This document shows, piece by piece, positions 27,579-36,977 of a DNA stretch of 64,000 bases. How positions within the stretch are numbered: the stretch's first letter is position 1; each line of letters begins with the position of its first letter. The position numbers and the translations under genes are program-made. The stretch comes from JAIRVZ01 sp031553415 (lineage in GTDB: Bacteria; Bacteroidota; Bacteroidia; Bacteroidales; Azobacteroidaceae): the NCBI GenBank assembly GCA_031553415.1, contig JAVBLO010000069.1:9410-73409 (forward strand), given 5' to 3'. Below the pieces are notes generated by a model. It was not told where the DNA came from. It saw only the letters and a list, made by a program, of their open reading frames with translations, and searched no databases.

Positions 27579-28514
27579 ATGCCAAAGGTATCAGTTATAG
27601 TACCCAATTACAATCACGCACCCTACCTCAGAATGCGTATTGACAGCATTCTCAATCAAACATATCAAGATTTCGAGTTGATATTACTGGATGATTGCTC
27701 AATAGACAATAGCCAGGAAATTCTTTTAAGCTACAAAAATCATCCAAAAGTTTCACAAATTGTTTTTAATGAAACTAACAGTGGTAGCCCATTCAAACAA
27801 TGGAACAAAGGAATAGAATCAGCCACAGGAAAATATATTTGGATTGCTGAAAGTGACGATTGGGCAGAACCTCAATTTTTAGAAGTTCTCCTGGATACAA
27901 TAGAAACTAACCCTAATATTGTATTGGCATATACTTTAGCACGTTATATCGGACCCAATGGAAAAATCCAATGGGAAATGCCGGAAAACGGAAATCTGGA
28001 AATCTATAAAGGTTCAGATTTTATCCGAAATAAATTATTATATGCCAATGTTGTTCATAACGCAAGTATGACTCTTTTCAAAAAAGAAACTTTTTTATTA
28101 GTGAATCATGTAATATATGAACAAATGAGGCTATGTGGTGATTGGTTCTTGTACACATTACTTTGTGAACATGGAGATGTACTGGTTTGTAATAAAATAT
28201 ACAGTAATTACAGAGTACATTCCACAAACACATCAAAAGCCGCTGAAAAAGAAGGCAAAAGTTTTCTGGAAGGACTTGATATATTGGATTATATCTGTTC
28301 TAAAAATAAAAAACTACCTTTGTTGGATTACTCTTTCTTTTGGGCGAAACAATGGGTAAAATACAAGAGAAAATATCAGTTTTCCAAAGAAACCAATAAC
28401 GATATTATAAAAAAAATATTTCTAAATCATAAGTTGATATTATTTTTTTACAAGATATATAATTTTCATTTAGGTTTAAAAATAAACTTCTGCAATCAAT
28501 CGTTAAAACTGTAA
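27579..28514 (+). CDS. Glycosyltransferase family 2 protein
   Basis: The 311-residue GT-A enzyme begins MPKVSVIVPNYNHAPYLRMRIDSILNQ and has ILLDDCSIDNS and the DxD-like IAESDDWAEP (SDD). The NVVHNASMTLFKK and CGDWFLYTLL segments match GT2 proteins of cell-surface glycan loci. A GTG at 27492 in frame would add 29 residues encoded partly by a hairpin, so 27579 is preferred. It is followed after 16 bases by a GtrB/ArnC-type transferase. Confidence 0.86.
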   Translation: MPKVSVIVPNYNHAPYLRMRIDSILNQTYQDFELILLDDCSIDNSQEILLSYKNHPKVSQIVFNETNSGSPFKQWNKGIESATGKYIWIAESDDWAEPQFLEVLLDTIETNPNIVLAYTLARYIGPNGKIQWEMPENGNLEIYKGSDFIRNKLLYANVVHNASMTLFKKETFLLVNHVIYEQMRLCGDWFLYTLLCEHGDVLVCNKIYSNYRVHSTNTSKAAEKEGKSFLEGLDILDYICSKNKKLPLLDYSFFWAKQWVKYKRKYQFSKETNNDIIKKIFLNHKLILFFYKIYNFHLGLKINFCNQSLKL

Positions 28515-28530
28515 TAATTTTTTTGGAAAA

Positions 28531-29463
28531 ATGGAAAATAATCTTTGCATTTCAATCATTTCGCCTGTATATCAAGCTGAAAATATTGTTAAAGAATTAG
28601 TTATGCAATTACACGAGAATCTATCCAAGATAGTTGATAATTATGAGATTATTTTGGTAAATGATGCTTCTCAAGATAAATCATGGCAAAAAATTGAAGA
28701 AGAATGCATTAAAGATAAACGAGTAAAAGGTATTAATTTAAGCCGAAATTTTGGACAACACTATGCAATTACAGCTGGGCTCAATCATGCGAAGGGAAAA
28801 TGGATTGTTGTAATGGATTGTGATTTACAAGATAAGCCAGATGAAATACCCAATCTCTATAACAAGGCCTTAGAAGGTTGGGATTCTGTTTTTGCTCAAC
28901 GCTTAAATAGGAATGACTCTTTCTCTAAAAAAGCCTTTTCAAAATTATTTTATTCATTTTTCAGTTATTTAACTGACACCAGGCAAGACCCAACTGTGTC
29001 CAATTTTGGCATTTATCATCGCAAAGTCATAGATGCCATACTTTTAATGCATGATCAAATTCGTTTTTTCCCAACAATGGTACAATGGGTTGGATTTCGT
29101 AAATATTATTTACCTGTAAAGCATTCTGAAAGATATGAAGGAAAAACTAGTTACAGTTTTAAGGGACTGTTTAAATTGGCTATAAACAATATCATTGCTT
29201 TTTCAGATAAGCCACTGAGGTTAACCATAAAAATCGGTTTCTTAATGGCATCATTTTCCTTTTTAGTAGGTATAACTTATTTTGTACTGTATTTAGTTGG
29301 AACAATTAAAGTATTAGGATTTACATCTTTAATACTTTCAATTTGGTTTTTAGCCGGCTTTGTAATAAGCATTCTCGGCATGGTAGGATTATACATTGGC
29401 AAGGTTTTTGAAAAAGTAAAAAATCGTCCATTATTTATTATTCAAGACAGTCACAATTTATGA
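28531..29463 (+). CDS. Membrane-anchored glycosyltransferase family 2, ArnC/GtrB-like
   Basis: The 310-residue protein has a polyprenol-phosphate glycosyltransferase domain (ISPVYQAENIV, LVNDASQDKSW, NLSRNFGQHYAITAGLNHAKGKWIVVMDCDLQDKPDEIPNL) and two C-terminal membrane spans (about residues 232-255 and 265-295). This layout is that of ArnC, GtrB and DPM1-like enzymes, which load a sugar onto undecaprenyl phosphate. It overlaps the WecD-like gene by four bases and is followed by an aminotransferase, an acyltransferase and a GT-C-like protein. It may therefore carry the amino sugar made by those enzymes. Confidence 0.88.
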   Translation: MENNLCISIISPVYQAENIVKELVMQLHENLSKIVDNYEIILVNDASQDKSWQKIEEECIKDKRVKGINLSRNFGQHYAITAGLNHAKGKWIVVMDCDLQDKPDEIPNLYNKALEGWDSVFAQRLNRNDSFSKKAFSKLFYSFFSYLTDTRQDPTVSNFGIYHRKVIDAILLMHDQIRFFPTMVQWVGFRKYYLPVKHSERYEGKTSYSFKGLFKLAINNIIAFSDKPLRLTIKIGFLMASFSFLVGITYFVLYLVGTIKVLGFTSLILSIWFLAGFVISILGMVGLYIGKVFEKVKNRPLFIIQDSHNL

Positions 29464-30179
29464 CTTTAGAATATTTACCCTGGGACTCTGAATTTTTTAT
29501 TAAAAAAATTGGAATAATCTCATATACTAAATCAGAAGAAGAACATTTAGTAAAATTAATAGAAGTCGCTGCAATAAACGACTACCAGTTGTTATATATT
29601 TTTTCTCCTGAAAACCTATATATTGGACAGGATATTTTAGTTAATTATTCAGGTAAACTTATTGATAGAAAAATTGTATATTCTCAAAAAATAAGTGACC
29701 TGAACATTAAGCAATATTCCCATTCACCTCTAATAACTGAATATTTAAGCTCAGAAGTTTCAAAAGAATTAGAATCACTGGCATACTTAAGTGGAATTCA
29801 TTCCCGTTTTCACACAGATAATGGTTTTACAGATAATGATTTTCATCGTTTATATAAAATCTGGATTGAAAAATCATTAACTAAAAAAATGGCAAATAAA
29901 GTATTTGTCGTTAAAGAAAAAGATGTAGTAGTAGGAATGTCTACCTTAAAATATTCTGAAAATAAAGGAGAAATCGGATTAATAGCTATTAACGGTTCTG
30001 TTCAAGGCAAAGGATACGGACGATTACTAATAGAAACCTGTATAATTGATTTAATTTCAAAGAACATATTTGAAATAGAAGTTTCTACACAGATAAAAAA
30101 CGAGATTGCTTGTCAGTTTTATCAAAAATGCGGATTTAAAGAAAAAATAACAACAAACATATATCATTTTTGGCTATAA
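29460..30179 (+). CDS. GNAT N-acetyltransferase, WecD-like
   Basis: The 239-residue protein starts EYLPWDSEFFIKKIGII, as in WecD-type dTDP-4-amino-4,6-dideoxygalactose N-acetyltransferases. The C-terminal half is the GNAT fold (VVGMSTLKYSENKGEIGLIAINGSVQGKGYGRLLIETCI with the QGKGYG acetyl-CoA loop). It stands 55 bases before a WecE-like aminotransferase gene, the usual partner: together they would turn a dTDP-4-keto-6-deoxyhexose into its 4-acetamido form (for example dTDP-Fuc4NAc). The exact sugar is inferred. Confidence 0.82.
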   Translation: MTLEYLPWDSEFFIKKIGIISYTKSEEEHLVKLIEVAAINDYQLLYIFSPENLYIGQDILVNYSGKLIDRKIVYSQKISDLNIKQYSHSPLITEYLSSEVSKELESLAYLSGIHSRFHTDNGFTDNDFHRLYKIWIEKSLTKKMANKVFVVKEKDVVVGMSTLKYSENKGEIGLIAINGSVQGKGYGRLLIETCIIDLISKNIFEIEVSTQIKNEIACQFYQKCGFKEKITTNIYHFWL

Positions 30180-30234
30180 TGCTTTATTTTTAAAAAAATA
30201 ATAATACTGGATTTAAAAGACAAGAATATAAAAT

Positions 30235-31389
30235 ATGGCTATTAAAATACCCTTCAACAAACCCTATTTAATAGGCAAAGAAACTCAATATATAGAACAA
30301 GCCGTTCGTTCTGGAAAAATTTCCGGCAACGGTATATTTACAAAAAAATGTCAACAATTTTTAGAAAATAAATATGGATTCAAAAAGTGTTTACTAACGA
30401 CTTCATGTACTGATGCATTAGAAATGGCAGCTATCTTATGTGACATTCAACCTGGTGATGAAGTAATAATTCCCAGTTATACATTTGTTTCTTCTGCTTT
30501 AGCATTTGTACGTGAGGGTGCTAAAATCATTTTTGCTGATAGCCAAACGTCTCATCCCAATATAAATGCTGATTTAATAGAATCTCTTATTACCGAAAAG
30601 ACCAAAGTAATAGTTCCTGTTCATTATGCCGGAATGTCTTGCGATATGGACAAGATCATGTATTTGTCAGAAAAATATAACCTGCTGGTTGTAGAAGATG
30701 CGGCTCAAGCAATTGATTCATATTATACTTCATCTCAAACAGGAAATCAAAAGGCGTTAGGAAGTATTGGACATTTGGGCACATTCTCTTTTCACGAAAC
30801 TAAAAATATTATATCAGGAGAAGGTGGTTTATTGGCAATTAATGATGAGCGCTTTTTACACCGTTCAGAAATTATTTGGGAAAAAGGGACCAATCGTGCA
30901 GAATTTTTTCGGGGGGAAGTAAATAAATATGGATGGGTAGATATAGGTTCCTCGTTTTTGCCATCAGAAATCATAGCCGCTTTTCTTTGGGCTCAGTTAA
31001 AAAATTTAGATGATATTGAAAATAAACGAAAGATTATCTGGAACCAATATTATGAAGGATTAAAACCATTAGCAGGAAAAGGTCATTTCAAATTACCTCA
31101 TCTCCCACATTATGCAACAAATAATGCTCATATGTTTTATTTAGTATGTAATTCGCTGGAAGAGAGAGGTCGCTTGATCTCACATTTGAAACACAATGGG
31201 ATATTAGCTGTATTTCATTACTTAAGTCTGCATACCAGTGATTTTTATAGCAGTAAACATGACGGTCGAATATTGAAAAATTGTGATTATTTTTCAGACT
31301 GTTTAGTCAGGTTACCTTTATTTTATGAATTAAAGGAAGAAAATATTATATCTATTATTGAATTAATCAATGAATTTTTCAAAAAATAA
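30235..31389 (+). CDS. DegT/DnrJ/EryC1 aminotransferase, WecE-like (dTDP-4-keto-6-deoxyhexose transaminase)
   Basis: The 384-residue PLP enzyme matches WecE/RffA: IPFNKPYLIGKETQYIEQAVRSGKISGNG, TTSCTDALEMAAIL, EVIIPSYTFVSSALAFV, VVEDAAQAIDSYY and the PLP lysine in TFSFHETKNIISGEGG. It would transfer an amino group from glutamate to the 4-keto group of a dTDP-sugar. No rmlA or rmlB gene is present here, so the dTDP-sugar must come from elsewhere in the genome. Its 3' end overlaps the acyltransferase gene by 20 bases. Confidence 0.88.
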   Translation: MAIKIPFNKPYLIGKETQYIEQAVRSGKISGNGIFTKKCQQFLENKYGFKKCLLTTSCTDALEMAAILCDIQPGDEVIIPSYTFVSSALAFVREGAKIIFADSQTSHPNINADLIESLITEKTKVIVPVHYAGMSCDMDKIMYLSEKYNLLVVEDAAQAIDSYYTSSQTGNQKALGSIGHLGTFSFHETKNIISGEGGLLAINDERFLHRSEIIWEKGTNRAEFFRGEVNKYGWVDIGSSFLPSEIIAAFLWAQLKNLDDIENKRKIIWNQYYEGLKPLAGKGHFKLPHLPHYATNNAHMFYLVCNSLEERGRLISHLKHNGILAVFHYLSLHTSDFYSSKHDGRILKNCDYFSDCLVRLPLFYELKEENIISIIELINEFFKK

Positions 31390-32428
31390 TTTCACAAAAG
31401 AAGAAACTAATCAAATAAAAGGAATTGCACTTTTATTTCTACTGTTTCATCATCTTTTTTACCTGCAAAACGGACTATATACAGAGTTTTACTTTGGAAA
31501 TACCGAAGTCATCTCTTCCATTGGAATATTTTGCAAAGTATGTGTTGGAATGTTTGTTTTCTTTAGTGGATATGGGTTATACCAAAGTCAATTAAATAAA
31601 AAAGACATGAGATTAAAATCATTTTATTTAAAACATTTTTCAAAATTATATTTCAACTATTGGTTGATTTGGCTATTATTTGTTCCAATAGGAGTATTTC
31701 TTTTCAAATACACATTTAATGAAGTATATGGAAATTCTCTTGTGCCCCCAAAATTCATTATTAATTTTTTAGGGTTACAAGATATGTTCAATTTTGAAGG
31801 ATATAATCCGACCTGGTGGTTTATGACATGTATACTGATATTGTATTTTTTGTTTCCTTTTTTAAATGTACTGTTAAGTAAGTTTGATTATATATTTTTG
31901 ATTTTAATTTTCATTTTTTCTTTATTCTCTATCAACATATCGTTCCTGTTCAATATGCAACCATATGCTCCTATTAGGGATTATTTATTTACATTTACTC
32001 TTGGAATGTACTTTTCCAAGCATAACCTTCTTATTAAAATAAAAAATTTCCCCTCAAATTCATTAATTAAATTTGGGTGTTTATTAATAACTTTAGCGAT
32101 ACAAATTTATTTGCGAACATTATTAAATAAAAAATCACTTATAATTACAGATGGCTTGATAACAATTTTAATTACTCAACTCTACCTATTGTTTAAGTCT
32201 AAAAGTAAATTCCTTTTACTTTTAGGCAAACATAGTTTTAATATATTCCTGTTTCATACATTTATTTTCTCTTATTACCTGAAATCATTTATATATGGAT
32301 TTCGTAATCCTATTCTGATTTTCATAGCTTTACTCTCAATGTGTCTATTGATTTCAATTTTTATTGAATTTCTTAAAAGCAAAATATATTTTTATAAATT
32401 ACAATCATTCATTAATCAACATTTCTAA
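31370..32428 (+). CDS. Acyltransferase family 3 membrane protein
   Basis: The 352-residue protein has about ten membrane spans. The N-terminal span contains the conserved His pair (LLFLLFHHLFYLQNGLY), then the GMFVFFSGYGLY motif of AT3 (OafA/WecH-like) enzymes. These move acyl, usually acetyl, groups onto sugars in glycans or lipid-linked sugars. It overlaps the aminotransferase gene, so it belongs to the amino-sugar cassette. Which group it transfers is unknown. Confidence 0.83.
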   Translation: MNFSKNNFTKEETNQIKGIALLFLLFHHLFYLQNGLYTEFYFGNTEVISSIGIFCKVCVGMFVFFSGYGLYQSQLNKKDMRLKSFYLKHFSKLYFNYWLIWLLFVPIGVFLFKYTFNEVYGNSLVPPKFIINFLGLQDMFNFEGYNPTWWFMTCILILYFLFPFLNVLLSKFDYIFLILIFIFSLFSINISFLFNMQPYAPIRDYLFTFTLGMYFSKHNLLIKIKNFPSNSLIKFGCLLITLAIQIYLRTLLNKKSLIITDGLITILITQLYLLFKSKSKFLLLLGKHSFNIFLFHTFIFSYYLKSFIYGFRNPILIFIALLSMCLLISIFIEFLKSKIYFYKLQSFINQHF

Positions 32429-32508
32429 AATCACACCTGATTACATTATAAAACTAAAAACAAGTTGTAAACAGAAATAAATTTTCATTCGTTTTGAAAC
32501 AATAAATT

Positions 32509-34245
32509 ATGAATATTAGTACAAAAAATTATACCCTCCAAATTCTCAATAGCACATTTCTAATATTTGCTTTATTATTAGTCATACTCATATTTGCCCA
32601 AACATATATAAACCTGAATAAAGGGATTAGTGTAGATGAAGGTTATTATTTGCAAGGATACATTAATGAACAACAATCAAACTCTGGAGTTTCAGATTTT
32701 CATAATATCGTAAAAAACTCCTTGAGTTTCCTGCCTTTAGAAAACGTTTCATTTATGCGGCGCTTTTATTTTGGGCTAACTCTGCTGACCTTAACATTGT
32801 TTTCTCTTTCATCATATATATTTTTAAGAAAAAAAGAGAATATATTGATTAACTGGAAAAACTATTTTTTGTCCATTTTTAGCGCCGGAGCTCTTTGTTT
32901 TTGTTATGCCAGCCCTATTCTTTATTACGACACCATCCAATCAACATTATTTCTTATTATTTTTTCTCTTATATTTCTCGCTTCCACATATCCCAAAACA
33001 GAAAAAATATTCTATTCCATAATTGGTTTTTTAATATTATATACATTAACAAATTATCTTCCTTCCGGAATTTTATTATGTTTTGGAATATTGTTTTGGA
33101 TGATACATTACAAACAAGTTAATTCGTCAACAGTATTATTTACAATTATAGGATTTTTCATTAGTCTCATTATATATCATTTAAGAATCCATGAATTAAA
33201 TGATTTATTTAGTCAAATAATTAATTCGCTTAAAGAGGCACAAAGTAATAACACCAAACATAGTTCTTCTTTTTTATTTCAAAAAGCGATAATTTATTGG
33301 GGAGAAGTCATTCTTTTTATATTTATTTCATTTACAATTATATATTTTGCATTTAAAAAAATAAAAAGAAATAAAAAAAATGGCTTTCAATGGATTGGTG
33401 TTTCTCTTTTATATGCTATAATTTTTAGTTTTTCTTTTTTATACAAAAAGGAACTTTGTACTACTCTATTACTATTTCCTGCAATAATTTTGACTGCTGA
33501 TTCTTTTACAAAAGAAAAATTTCCATACAAGCATATCAAAAAATATATTATACCAGGTTTTCCTGTCCTTTTCCTTTTCATTATTCCTTTCTGTGGTGTA
33601 TTTGGTACAGACCAAACAATACAACACAAATCAATGTATTTTATGGCATTTTGGTCAATGGGTGCTAACTGGCTAATATATAAATGTATTGACAGAATAT
33701 CTACATATAATCGATTGTACTTACCTTATGCTTTTTCTATCCTAACTGCCATCATATTTTCATATTATGGATATGTCATACGTTATCATAATTATTATGG
33801 AATGAAAGGCTCAAATACAGAAATACATCACAATAATAATCGCTTTAAAAATATAAAAATATCTCCTTATCAAAAACAATATATTGAACGTATAGATTCC
33901 ACATTAAGGGCAAACGGTTTTCAAGCAGAAGATAATATCCTAGCTTTCGAGGTTGATTTGATTCCTGTCTTTGCCTTGCATGGTATTGTTCCCAAAAATT
34001 TATTATATTCGCATATATATATGCTAAACAATAAAAAAAACTTACCAGATGAAAAAGTCAATTATATCTTAGTATATAAACGGGCCCAAAATGAATTCAT
34101 TGAGTTTGTACATGAAAACACAAATTGGAATTTTCCTGAAGATTATGTTCCTTTAGAAATGGGAAAGTTTACAGAAAATATGGCAGAATCACAAAGTTCT
34201 ACCCTATTTATTGCAAAAGAGAAAATTAATCATTCAATCAAATAA
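32509..34245 (+). CDS. Polytopic membrane protein, GT-C glycosyltransferase-like
   Basis: The 578-residue protein has about eleven membrane spans and a soluble C-terminal part of about 130 residues. The first extracytoplasmic loop has ISVDEGYYLQGY; an acidic Asp-Glu pair just after span 1 is the catalytic signature place of GT-C enzymes such as ArnT and PMT. They use polyprenol-linked sugars on the outer face of the inner membrane. Overall similarity is too low to name a family. It follows the ArnC-like, WecD-, WecE- and AT3-like genes, so an ArnT-like transfer step is plausible. A Wzy polymerase is the main alternative. Confidence 0.6.
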   Translation: MNISTKNYTLQILNSTFLIFALLLVILIFAQTYINLNKGISVDEGYYLQGYINEQQSNSGVSDFHNIVKNSLSFLPLENVSFMRRFYFGLTLLTLTLFSLSSYIFLRKKENILINWKNYFLSIFSAGALCFCYASPILYYDTIQSTLFLIIFSLIFLASTYPKTEKIFYSIIGFLILYTLTNYLPSGILLCFGILFWMIHYKQVNSSTVLFTIIGFFISLIIYHLRIHELNDLFSQIINSLKEAQSNNTKHSSSFLFQKAIIYWGEVILFIFISFTIIYFAFKKIKRNKKNGFQWIGVSLLYAIIFSFSFLYKKELCTTLLLFPAIILTADSFTKEKFPYKHIKKYIIPGFPVLFLFIIPFCGVFGTDQTIQHKSMYFMAFWSMGANWLIYKCIDRISTYNRLYLPYAFSILTAIIFSYYGYVIRYHNYYGMKGSNTEIHHNNNRFKNIKISPYQKQYIERIDSTLRANGFQAEDNILAFEVDLIPVFALHGIVPKNLLYSHIYMLNNKKNLPDEKVNYILVYKRAQNEFIEFVHENTNWNFPEDYVPLEMGKFTENMAESQSSTLFIAKEKINHSIK

Positions 34246-34273
34246 TTTTTACAACTTGAATAAAAGTTAGGAT

Positions 34274-35284
34274 ATGTCTCGACTTACCATATTAATGCCA
34301 GTTTACAACGGAGAAGATTTTTTACATGAAACAATTGAAAGTGTATTAAATCAAACATATTCTGATTTTCTCTTTTTGATTATTAACGACGGCTCTAAAG
34401 ATAAAACAAAAGAGATCATCAAAAATTATGCTGATAAACGGATTATTTACCATGAAAATGAAACAAACCTTGGATTAGTTGCTTCCCTGAACAAAGGGAT
34501 CAATATGGTCGAGACGGAATTTATGGCCAGGATTGACGCAGATGATTTATGGGTACAAAATAAATTAGAAAAACAAATCAATCTATTAGATAGTCATCCT
34601 GATATTGGAATTTGCGGCACATCTATTAAAAAATTTGGAGCATTTGAAGGTACTTTCATATTTCCTACTGAAAATGAAACACTAAAAGCCGGCTTCCTGT
34701 TTTATTGCATGATGAGTCATCCAAGTGTAATATTCCGGATGTCTTTCTTAAAAGAAACCGGACTAAGATATCGTCCCGACTTTTATCCGGCTGAAGATTA
34801 TAAAATGTGGGTAGATGCGCTACTTCATACCCAGATTTATAATATACCTGAAGTACTTGTCTACTATCGCCAACATGACAATCAAATTACCCAGGAAACA
34901 AATATTTTACAAAAAACAAAAACAAATGAAATAAAGGTCGAACTATTGAGACGAATCTATCCCAATGTAACGGAAGAGGAACTCTCTTTTCATTTAAACA
35001 GTTTTATCCCTTTAGATTTTAAATCTATATCAGACTATAAGAAAAGTAAAAATTGGACAAATAAAATTATTACTAAAAATAATGAAACTCAATATATAAA
35101 ACCGGAAATACTGAAAAAAGAACTTTCGCGTTATCTGCAAATTGGGCTGAAAGGGTATTTATTAAAAAAATACTTTGAAAAAATATCAATTATTAATTAT
35201 TTCAAATATATTTGTTCGTTTGATTGGATTCATTTAAGTGCAAAAAAGAATTTCAAATTATTTTTCAAAACAATCTTAAAGTAA
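34274..35284 (+). CDS. Glycosyltransferase family 2 protein
   Basis: The 336-residue GT-A enzyme has RLTILMPVYNGEDFLHETIESVLNQTY, LIINDGSKDKT, NLGLVASLNKGINMVETEFMARIDADDLW (DxD) and FYPAEDYKMWVDAL (ED motif of the catalytic base region). The similarity is to capsule and O-antigen transferases. Its stop codon overlaps the start of the deacetylase gene (TAATG), a sign of coupled translation. Confidence 0.88.
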   Translation: MSRLTILMPVYNGEDFLHETIESVLNQTYSDFLFLIINDGSKDKTKEIIKNYADKRIIYHENETNLGLVASLNKGINMVETEFMARIDADDLWVQNKLEKQINLLDSHPDIGICGTSIKKFGAFEGTFIFPTENETLKAGFLFYCMMSHPSVIFRMSFLKETGLRYRPDFYPAEDYKMWVDALLHTQIYNIPEVLVYYRQHDNQITQETNILQKTKTNEIKVELLRRIYPNVTEEELSFHLNSFIPLDFKSISDYKKSKNWTNKIITKNNETQYIKPEILKKELSRYLQIGLKGYLLKKYFEKISIINYFKYICSFDWIHLSAKKNFKLFFKTILK

Positions 35285-36192
35285 TGAATCTAATAAAAAA
35301 AATACAACGAAAAATATATAAATTATCTCATCCGGAATTAGGGGAAATTTTAATGTTGCACCGCGTAGTTCGTCTGAAAAGTATATTAGAAGACAACCGT
35401 AGCTTAGAAATCACTCCCGCTTTTTTAGAGCAAACTATACTGAAATATCAGTCAAAAGGCTATAGGTTTGTTTCTTTAGATGATATTCATGAACAAATTT
35501 CTCAAAAAAAGAAACTTAAACAAAAGTTTGTTTGTTTTACTTTTGATGATGGTTACATTGATAATTATGAAGTGGCCTATCCAATATTAAAAAAATATAA
35601 TTGTCCTTTTACCATATTTATTACAACTGATTTCCCTGACAAAAAGGCATTGCTTTGGTGGTATGTTTTAGAAGATTTTTTACTGCAAAATAAAAGATTA
35701 ATATTAGGAGACGGAAGCAGGTACGATTGTTCAACAGTGGAACTAAAAAATCAAGTATTTCAACAAGTGAAGCAAAAGATTTTTTCCTCTCAGGAAACCA
35801 ACACAAAACTGTTTCTGGAACAATTATTCAAAAATTATGATTTTTCTTTTACATCGCAAATCAATACGACTTCATTAAGTTGGGAACAAATAAAAATATT
35901 ATCCGAAGATTCTTTGTGTACAATAGCGTCTCATACAATATCCCATCCTGTATTAACAACGCTACCGGATGAGAATATTACATTCGAATTAAAAAAATCA
36001 AAAGAAATAATAGAATCTCATATCAATAAATCAGTTGAACATTTCGCATTTCCTTATGGTATTCACAACAGTAAGGTAACAAAAATAGTCGAAAATAATG
36101 GGTACATTACAGCCTGTTTAGCAAACGGAGGATTAGAAAGAAATGGTGATTCCTCTTTTATTTTAAAAAGAAATATTCTATTAGAACCATGA
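35284..36192 (+). CDS. Polysaccharide deacetylase family protein
   Basis: The 302-residue protein has the NodB homology domain of carbohydrate esterase family 4. Motif 1 is TFDDGY with the catalytic base and metal-binding Asp. Motif 2 is SHTISHP with both metal His residues. FAFPYG corresponds to motif 3. No signal peptide is obvious, so it may act on a cytoplasmic or lipid-linked intermediate, or it may be a non-classical member. An upstream ATG at 35224 would overlap the previous gene by 61 bases; 35284 (TAATG) is preferred. It overlaps the next gene by four bases. Confidence 0.86.
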   Translation: MNLIKKIQRKIYKLSHPELGEILMLHRVVRLKSILEDNRSLEITPAFLEQTILKYQSKGYRFVSLDDIHEQISQKKKLKQKFVCFTFDDGYIDNYEVAYPILKKYNCPFTIFITTDFPDKKALLWWYVLEDFLLQNKRLILGDGSRYDCSTVELKNQVFQQVKQKIFSSQETNTKLFLEQLFKNYDFSFTSQINTTSLSWEQIKILSEDSLCTIASHTISHPVLTTLPDENITFELKKSKEIIESHINKSVEHFAFPYGIHNSKVTKIVENNGYITACLANGGLERNGDSSFILKRNILLEP

Positions 36193-36968
36193 TAGTATTG
36201 TGTTCATTTGCAGATTCTTCATTAGAAAAAAGTCTTCTAAGATTGAAAAGACAAGCTAAAGATATGAATGTATTTGATGAAGTTTTTCTTTATAATGAAA
36301 CTTTTCTTGAAAAATCTTTTCGAAAGAAATTTAAAAAACAATTAAAAATAACAGTTCGAGGATTCGGGTATTGGTGTTGGAAACCTCAAATTATTTTGCA
36401 AACTTTAGAACTCGTTAATGATGGTGACATTGTATTATATATGGATGCAGGCTCTTATCTGAATCTTAATGGTAAAAAACGCTTATATGAATATTTTGAC
36501 ATTATCAATCAAGACTCCTTAGGTATTTTAGCTTTTAGAAGTAAGAATTTTCGGGAAAAAGAGCTAACAAAAGCAGATGTTTTCAATTATTTTAATGTGA
36601 TAGATGATATTGAATATACTGAATCGACACAAATTGAAGCAGGACACATAATATTAAAGAAAAACGAACAAACTGTTCAATTTATAAAAGAATGGCTTGA
36701 AGTGATTTCTAAAAAATTTAGCTTAATTGACGATACTCCTTCTATCTCAAGAAATTTCAAAGAATTTATATCACACAGACATGATCAGAGTATATTTTCT
36801 ATCTTGGCAAAAAAATATAACGTCAAAACTGTTCCTATCTCTGAAACTTATTCCGATAATTGGGATATGATGGACAATTTTCCTTTGTGGGCAAAAAGAG
36901 ATAAAGAATACTCAAGAACATTTTTTCAAAAAGTGAGATTGAAAATCTTCAATAAATTTCATATATAA
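36189..36968 (+). CDS. Putative glycosyltransferase of uncertain family
   Basis: The 259-residue protein has no clear GT2 or GT4 features. The middle contains RGFGYWCWKPQIILQTLELVNDGD followed by IVLYMDAGSYL, a GT-A-like context where YMDAG may stand for a DxD motif. FISHRHDQSIFSILAKKY near the end resembles the RxDQ region of capsule-type GT32-like enzymes. It overlaps the deacetylase gene by four bases and is followed by a GT10 gene, so a role in the same glycan is likely. Function is inferred from context. Confidence 0.55.
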   Translation: MIVLCSFADSSLEKSLLRLKRQAKDMNVFDEVFLYNETFLEKSFRKKFKKQLKITVRGFGYWCWKPQIILQTLELVNDGDIVLYMDAGSYLNLNGKKRLYEYFDIINQDSLGILAFRSKNFREKELTKADVFNYFNVIDDIEYTESTQIEAGHIILKKNEQTVQFIKEWLEVISKKFSLIDDTPSISRNFKEFISHRHDQSIFSILAKKYNVKTVPISETYSDNWDMMDNFPLWAKRDKEYSRTFFQKVRLKIFNKFHI

Positions 36969-36977
36969 GTAAATTAT

